From assembly GCA_041676645.1 (NCBI GenBank), contig JBAYRO010000029.1, positions 1 to 37,272 of the forward strand: a DNA stretch of 37,272 nt, read 5' to 3'. The notes beneath the pieces were generated by a model. It was not told where the DNA came from, did no database searches, and saw nothing but the letters and a program-made list of their open reading frames with translations. The first letter of the stretch is position 1. Each line of letters starts with the position of its first letter. The translations under genes and the position numbers were made by a program. Source of the stretch: JAMLIN01 sp041676645. Its GTDB lineage: Bacteria > Pseudomonadota > Gammaproteobacteria > Burkholderiales > Burkholderiaceae_E. Below, one piece after another: positions 32,871-37,272 of the stretch.

Positions 32871-34661
32871 ATGGCCGAAGTCCTCAACAATCTGGCGAAC
32901 AAGCTGCCGCGGCGCAAGTTCGACGCAGTGATCGTCGGGGCCGGGGGCGCGGGCATGCGCTGCTCGCTGCAGCTCGCCGAGGCCGGCTATTCGGTGGCGG
33001 TGCTCTCCAAGGTCTTCCCGACCCGTTCGCACACGGTCGCCGCCCAGGGCGGGATCGGCGCCTCGCTGGGCAACATGAGCGAGGACAACTGGTACTGGCA
33101 CATGTTCGATACCGTGAAGGGCTCGGACTATCTCGGCGACCAGGATGCGATCGAGTTCATGTGCCGGGAAGCCCCGCATGTGGTCTACGAGCTCGAGCAT
33201 TTCGGCATGCCGTTCGACCGCAACCCCGACGGCACCATCTACCAGCGGCCGTTCGGCGGCCATACCGCGAACTTCGGCGAGAAACCGGTCCAGCGCGCCT
33301 GCGCGGCGGCCGACCGTACCGGGCACGCGCTGCTGCACACGCTCTACCAGCGCAACGTGCGCGCCCGCACCCAGTTCTTCGTCGAGTGGATGGCGCTCGA
33401 CCTGATCCGCGATGCCGAGGGCGACATCGTCGGCGTGGTGGCCCTCGAGATGGAGACCGGCGAGGTCATGATCCTCGAGGCCAAGGTCACCGTCATCGCG
33501 ACCGGCGGCGCCGGCCGGATCTGGGCGGCGTCGACCAATGCCTACATCAACACCGGCGACGGCCTCGGGATGGCGGCGCGCGCCGGTATCCCGCTCGAGG
33601 ACATGGAATTCTGGCAGTTCCATCCGACCGGCGTTGCCGGTGCCGGCGTGCTGATCACCGAAGGGGTCAGGGGCGAGGGCGGGATCCTGCTGAACAAGGA
33701 CGGCGAGCGTTTCATGGAGCGCTACGCCCCCACCCTGAAGGACCTGGCGCCGCGTGACTTCGTGTCGCGTTCGATGGACCAGGAGATCAAGGAAGGCCGG
33801 GGTTGCGGTCCCGATGCCGACTATGTCTACCTGAAGCTCGATCATCTTGGCGCCGACACGATCATGAAGCGGCTGCCGTCGATCCGCGAGATCGCGATCA
33901 AGTTCTCGAACGTCGATCCGATCAAGGACCCGATCCCGGTGGTGCCGACGATCCACTACCAGATGGGTGGCATCCCGACCAACTACCGCGGCCAGGTCGT
34001 CGTGCCCCGCGACGGCGACCCGAACGCGGTGGTCGGCGGCCTCTACGCGATCGGCGAATGCGCTTGCGTATCGGTCCATGGCGCCAACCGCCTCGGCACC
34101 AACTCGCTTCTCGACCTGGTCGTCTTCGGCCGTGCGGCCGGCAACCACATCATCGCGAGCCGCCTCGACGAGCCCGCCCACAAGCGCCTTCCGGACGATA
34201 GCGGCGACGCCACGCTCGCACGGCTCGCCAAGCTCGAGAACTCGCAGTCCGGGGAGCGGGTGCAGGATGTCGCCAACGACATCCGGCGCTCGATGCAGAC
34301 GCATTGCGGGGTGTTCCGTACCTCCGAACTGCTTGTCGAGGGTGTCGACCAGATCTTCGAGCTGGCCAAGCGCGCCGAGGACATCCATATCGCCGACAAG
34401 TCGAAGGTATTCAACACCGCGAGGGTGGAGGCGATGGAACTCGCCAACCTCGTGGAGGTGGCCAAGGCGACCATCGTCTCGGCGGAGGCCCGCAAGGAGA
34501 GCCGGGGCGCGCATGCCCATAGCGACCATCCCGATCGCGACGACACCAACTGGATGAAGCATTCGCTGTACTACAGCGAAGGCAGCCGGCTCGAGTACAA
34601 GCCGGTCAACCTGAAGCCCCTTACCGTCGATACCTTCGTGCCGAAGGCACGGACCTTCTGA
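32871..34661 (+). CDS. sdhA: Succinate dehydrogenase flavoprotein subunit
   Basis: SdhA oxidises succinate to fumarate using covalently bound FAD. It has 596 residues, the normal length. The FAD fold is 'FDAVIVGAGGAGMRCSLQLA', and the flavin-linking histidine lies in RSHTVAAQGG. Substrate-site blocks include 'FHPTGVAGAGVLITEGVRGE', HYQMGGIPTN and 'HGANRLGTNSLLDLVVFGRA'. The C-terminus 'WMKHSLYYSEGSRLEYKPVN' is typical. GGAGAG precedes the ATG, and sdhB starts 14 bases after the stop. Confidence 0.98.
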   Translation: MAEVLNNLANKLPRRKFDAVIVGAGGAGMRCSLQLAEAGYSVAVLSKVFPTRSHTVAAQGGIGASLGNMSEDNWYWHMFDTVKGSDYLGDQDAIEFMCREAPHVVYELEHFGMPFDRNPDGTIYQRPFGGHTANFGEKPVQRACAAADRTGHALLHTLYQRNVRARTQFFVEWMALDLIRDAEGDIVGVVALEMETGEVMILEAKVTVIATGGAGRIWAASTNAYINTGDGLGMAARAGIPLEDMEFWQFHPTGVAGAGVLITEGVRGEGGILLNKDGERFMERYAPTLKDLAPRDFVSRSMDQEIKEGRGCGPDADYVYLKLDHLGADTIMKRLPSIREIAIKFSNVDPIKDPIPVVPTIHYQMGGIPTNYRGQVVVPRDGDPNAVVGGLYAIGECACVSVHGANRLGTNSLLDLVVFGRAAGNHIIASRLDEPAHKRLPDDSGDATLARLAKLENSQSGERVQDVANDIRRSMQTHCGVFRTSELLVEGVDQIFELAKRAEDIHIADKSKVFNTARVEAMELANLVEVAKATIVSAEARKESRGAHAHSDHPDRDDTNWMKHSLYYSEGSRLEYKPVNLKPLTVDTFVPKARTF

Positions 34662-34675
34662 TTCGGAGTGCCCAG

Positions 34676-35431
34676 ATGAACGCAGTCGTGCAGGCGCCCG
34701 CGCAAGCAAGCTCCACCCCCGGGACCCGGGTCGTGCGGTTCTCGATCTATCGCTATGATCCGGACAAGGATGCCCGGCCCTACATGCAGGATCTCGAAGT
34801 CGAGCTGCAGCCGACCGACAAGATGCTGCTCGATGCGCTGATGCGCATCAAGAGCGATTTCGATGATTCGGTCGCGTTCCGCCGCTCCTGCCGCGAGGGG
34901 GTCTGCGGCTCGGATGCGATGAACATCAACAACAAGAACGGGCTGGCGTGCACCACCAACCTGCGCGACCTCAAGGAGCCGATCGTCCTGCGCCCGCTGC
35001 CCGGGCTGCCGGTGATCCGCGACCTGATCGTCGACATGACCCAGTTCTTCGACCAGTACGACTCGATCAAGCCCTACCTGATCAACGATACGCCGCCGCC
35101 CGAGAAGGAGCGTCTGCAGAGCCCCGAGCAGCGCGAGGAACTCGACGGCCTGTACGAATGCATCCTGTGTGCATGCTGTACCACCGCATGCCCGTCCTTC
35201 TGGTGGAATCCGGACAAGTACGTCGGGCCGGCCGGCCTGCTGCAGGCTTACCGATTCATCAGCGACAGCCGGGACATGGCGACCAGCGAACGTCTCGACA
35301 ACCTCGAGGATCCGTATCGGCTGTTCCGCTGCCATACGATCATGAACTGCACCGATGTCTGCCCCAAGGGCCTGAATCCGGCGAAGGCCATCGGCAAGAT
35401 CAAGGACCTTCTGGTCCGGCGAGCCATCTGA
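34676..35431 (+). CDS. sdhB: Succinate dehydrogenase iron-sulfur subunit
   Basis: SdhB carries electrons from FAD to quinone through three clusters. The protein has 251 residues, slightly longer than E. coli (238) because of an Ala/Pro-rich N-terminus. [2Fe-2S] ligands are in SCREGVCGSDAM and GLAC. The ferredoxin-like half has CILCACCTTACP and 'CHTIMNCTDVCPKGLNPAKA' for the [4Fe-4S] and [3Fe-4S] clusters. A CGGAG ribosome binding site precedes ATG 34676. sdhE follows after 4 bases. Confidence 0.98.
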   Translation: MNAVVQAPAQASSTPGTRVVRFSIYRYDPDKDARPYMQDLEVELQPTDKMLLDALMRIKSDFDDSVAFRRSCREGVCGSDAMNINNKNGLACTTNLRDLKEPIVLRPLPGLPVIRDLIVDMTQFFDQYDSIKPYLINDTPPPEKERLQSPEQREELDGLYECILCACCTTACPSFWWNPDKYVGPAGLLQAYRFISDSRDMATSERLDNLEDPYRLFRCHTIMNCTDVCPKGLNPAKAIGKIKDLLVRRAI

Positions 35432-35435
35432 GCTC

Positions 35436-35711
35436 ATGGGTGGAAAGCCCGGCGGTCCGCTCGATGCGGCGCGCCTGCGCCGCCTCCGCTGGCGGGCCCG
35501 GCGCGGGCTGCTCGAGAACGACATCGTTCTCGAGCGCTTCTTCGACACCTTCGGGGAGCGACTGAGCGAAAGCGATGTCGAGGGCCTGGACATTCTCCTG
35601 GACCTCCCGGACAACGAACTTCTGGACCTGATCCTGAAACGGGTCGAGCCGCAAGGTGCGGCAGCCGGCAGCAGTGCCCGCCGGGTGCTGGAGCGGCTGC
35701 AGTCGGTCTGA
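35436..35711 (+). CDS. sdhE: FAD assembly factor SdhE
   Basis: SdhE helps to attach FAD covalently to SdhA. The protein has 91 residues. The hallmark RGxxE motif is RGLLE within 'RWRARRGLLENDIVLERFFD'. The later part 'LLDLPDNELLDLIL' matches the family's acidic helices. It sits directly after sdhB, the usual place in betaproteobacteria, with no separate ribosome binding site visible, suggesting coupling to sdhB. Confidence 0.92.
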   Translation: MGGKPGGPLDAARLRRLRWRARRGLLENDIVLERFFDTFGERLSESDVEGLDILLDLPDNELLDLILKRVEPQGAAAGSSARRVLERLQSV

Positions 35712-35787
35712 ACACGGCCGTTGGCACCCATCAACCGCAGGCCGATTTCGGGCCATCGAAACAACCGCACTGACAGGAATCACCAAG

Positions 35788-37098
35788 ATGAGCAGCGAAC
35801 ACAAGGCAACGCTGAGTTTCTCCGACGGCACCCCGTCGGTCGATTTCCCGATATACGAGGGAACGATGGGGCCGGATGTCATCGACATTCGCAAGCTCTA
35901 TGGCGAAACCGGCAAGTTCACCTACGACCCGGGGTTCATGTCCACCGCTTCCTGCGAGTCGCGAATCACCTATATCGACGGCGACAAGGGGGAGCTTCTC
36001 TACCGGGGCTATCCGATCGAGGAGCTGGCGGTCAACTGCAACTTCCTCGAGACCTGCTATCTCCTGCTCAACGGGGAACTGCCCACCAGCGAACAGAAGG
36101 ACGATTTCCGCTATCGGGTCCTTCATCACACGATGGTGCATGAGCAGGTCAGTCGCTTCTATGCGGGCTTTCGGCGTGACGCCCACCCGATGGCGATACT
36201 CGTCGGCGTGGTGGGGGCGATGTCGGCCTTCTATCACGACTCGCTCGACATCAATAACGCCGAGCATCGCTTCATCTCCGCCATCCGCCTGATCGCCAAG
36301 ATGCCGACCCTGATGTCGATGGCCTACAAGTATTCGGCGGGCCAGCCCTTCATGTATCCGCGCAACGAGCTGACCTACGCCGGCAACGTGCTGCACATGA
36401 TGTTCGGCACCCCGTGCGAGGAGTACCAGCCCAATCCGGTGTTCGTCGACGCGCTCGACCGGATCCTGATCCTCCACGCCGACCACGAGCAGAACGCCTC
36501 GACCTCGACGGTCCGGCTTGCGGGTTCCTCGGGAGCGAACCCCTTCGCCTGCATTGCCGCGGGCATCGCCACCCTCTGGGGTCCGGCGCACGGGGGCGCC
36601 AACGAGGCCTGCCTGCTGATGCTCGACCAGATCCAGCAGCAGGGCGGGGTCGAGAAGATCGGCGATTTCATCAAGCAGGTGAAGGACAAGGATTCCGGCG
36701 TTCGCCTCATGGGCTTTGGCCACCGGGTCTACAAGAACTACGATCCGCGCGCCAAGCTCATGCGCGAGACCTGCCACAAGGTGCTCGAGGAGGCAGGCGT
36801 CAAGGACGATCCGCTCTTCGCCCTGGCGATGAAGCTCGAGCAGATCGCGCTCGAGGACGAGTACTTCGTCGACCGCAAGCTGTATCCGAACGTCGATTTC
36901 TATTCGGGCATCGTGCAGCGGGCCATGGGCATTCCGGTGTCGATGTTCACCTGCATCTTCGCCCTGGCTCGCACGGTGGGCTGGATCGCGCAGTGGAACG
37001 AGATGATCGCCGACCCGGACCAGAAGATCGGCCGACCCCGCCAGCTGTTCAATGGCGCGGTGCGCCGCGAGTTCGTGCCCATCGACAAGCGCGCCTGA
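35788..37098 (+). CDS. gltA: Citrate synthase (type II)
   Basis: GltA condenses acetyl-CoA and oxaloacetate, the entry step of the TCA cycle. The protein has 436 residues, typical of the hexameric NADH-inhibited Gram-negative type, with an N-terminal beta domain (about 1-60). Active-site blocks are 'ILHADHEQNASTSTVRLAGS', GPAHGGANEACL and 'GVRLMGFGHRVYKNYDPRAK'. ATG 35788 is preceded by ACAGGA; an in-frame extension upstream to 35656 overlaps sdhE and lacks family character. It ends the sdh operon, and a strong terminator follows. Confidence 0.97.
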   Translation: MSSEHKATLSFSDGTPSVDFPIYEGTMGPDVIDIRKLYGETGKFTYDPGFMSTASCESRITYIDGDKGELLYRGYPIEELAVNCNFLETCYLLLNGELPTSEQKDDFRYRVLHHTMVHEQVSRFYAGFRRDAHPMAILVGVVGAMSAFYHDSLDINNAEHRFISAIRLIAKMPTLMSMAYKYSAGQPFMYPRNELTYAGNVLHMMFGTPCEEYQPNPVFVDALDRILILHADHEQNASTSTVRLAGSSGANPFACIAAGIATLWGPAHGGANEACLLMLDQIQQQGGVEKIGDFIKQVKDKDSGVRLMGFGHRVYKNYDPRAKLMRETCHKVLEEAGVKDDPLFALAMKLEQIALEDEYFVDRKLYPNVDFYSGIVQRAMGIPVSMFTCIFALARTVGWIAQWNEMIADPDQKIGRPRQLFNGAVRREFVPIDKRA

Positions 37099-37120
37099 AG
37101 ACTCCTCCTCATGGCTCAGG

Positions 37121-37146
37121 AAGGCCGGCCCAGCCGGCCTTTCTTG
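37121..37146 (+). terminator. Rho-independent terminator of gltA
   Basis: AAGGCCGGC (37121-37129) pairs with GCCGGCCTT (37133-37141), followed by TTTCTT. It lies 22 bases after the gltA stop. The presumed group II intron begins four bases after its T run. Confidence 0.9.
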
Positions 37147-37149
37147 CGA

Positions 37150-37272
37150 GTGCGCCCGGCACGGGCGCACTCCTGCGGGTGCAAGTCCCGCCGCGAGTTG
37201 ATCACAGCGAGCGAAGCGAAGCGCAACTGCACGAGGGTGACCGAGTGTGGGGAGGAAGCGTGGAGCGCAAGC
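37150..37272 (+). mobile_element. 5' end of a group II intron (continues beyond the window)
   Basis: The sequence from 37150 begins GTGCGCCCGGCACGGGCGCA, the form of a bacterial group II intron 5' end (GUGYG with an immediate domain I stem). GTGCGCCCG (37150-37158) pairs with CGGGCGCAC (37162-37170). The purine-rich runs that follow (GGGTGCAAGTCCCG, AGCGAGCGAAGCGAAGCGC, GTGTGGGGAGGAAGCG) resemble domain I of such introns and encode no plausible protein. The reverse transcriptase/maturase gene would be to the right, outside the window. Insertion just after a terminator hairpin resembles the habit of group IIC introns, but class cannot be fixed from 123 bases. Confidence 0.7.

Noticed and set aside
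32847..34709. 620-codon minus-strand frame opposite sdhA
   Set aside because: Antisense shadow of a highly conserved gene; no family match.
35731..37170. 479-codon minus-strand frame opposite gltA
   Set aside because: Antisense shadow; it also runs through the gltA terminator.

Overview
The window looks like chromosomal core DNA from a high-GC betaproteobacterium of the Burkholderiales type. The basis is gene order and protein families: a thrS-infC-rpmI-rplT-pheS-pheT-ihfA-merR-tRNA-Pro block, a mdh / GntR regulator / sdhCDAB-sdhE-gltA block, and a DUF1631 protein. No database search was possible, so the taxonomic placement is inference. Almost all bases are in genes; no gene-free stretch exceeds about 255 bases.

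Layout. (1) 1-1941, minus: the start of ccmF (cut by the window edge) behind ccmI, both for System I cytochrome c maturation. (2) 2175-3311, plus: an FAD amine dehydrogenase close to D-arginine dehydrogenase but with changed substrate-pocket residues. (3) 3327-4295, minus: a patatin/RssA-type hydrolase. (4) 4527-7130, plus: a DUF1631 protein. (5) 7196-10096: a divergent pair of FbpC-like ATPase and FbpB-like double permease, with a Fur-box-like site between them. (6) 10141-10217: tRNA-Val(GAC) with its own promoter and terminator, then a cupin gene. (7) 10853-18655: the translation block from thrS to tRNA-Pro(GGG), including infC with an ATC start codon. (8) 18791-20345: a small accessory stretch with an orphan HigA-like antitoxin, a toxin remnant, and a TetR/VOC divergent pair with two related palindromic operators. 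(9) 20376-30942, minus: a MASE1/GGDEF/EAL protein downstream of a metabolic series mdh-prpB-prpC-prpD-DUF3617-acnA. (10) 31121-37098, plus: a GntR/UTRA regulator, then sdhC-sdhD-sdhA-sdhB-sdhE-gltA. (11) 37121-37272: the gltA terminator followed at once by what looks like the 5' end of a group II intron that runs out of the window.

How the parts work together. The last 17 kb form a carbon-oxidation hub. gltA, acnA, sdhCDAB and mdh are TCA-cycle steps; prpB, prpC and prpD, with an aconitase-type hydratase, form the methylcitrate cycle, which turns propionyl-CoA and oxaloacetate into pyruvate and succinate. Succinate feeds Sdh and malate feeds Mdh. The two arms diverge from one 178-base region holding a good sigma-70 promoter for mdh and a perfect 18-bp palindrome next to the GntR gene, so one regulator could control both arms.

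I did not find CRISPR arrays, insertion sequences, prophage genes or a clearly new multi-gene system. The best leads are the GntR palindrome, the paired TetR/VOC operators, the altered DauA pocket, the truncated toxin, the group II intron end and several leader-RNA candidates.
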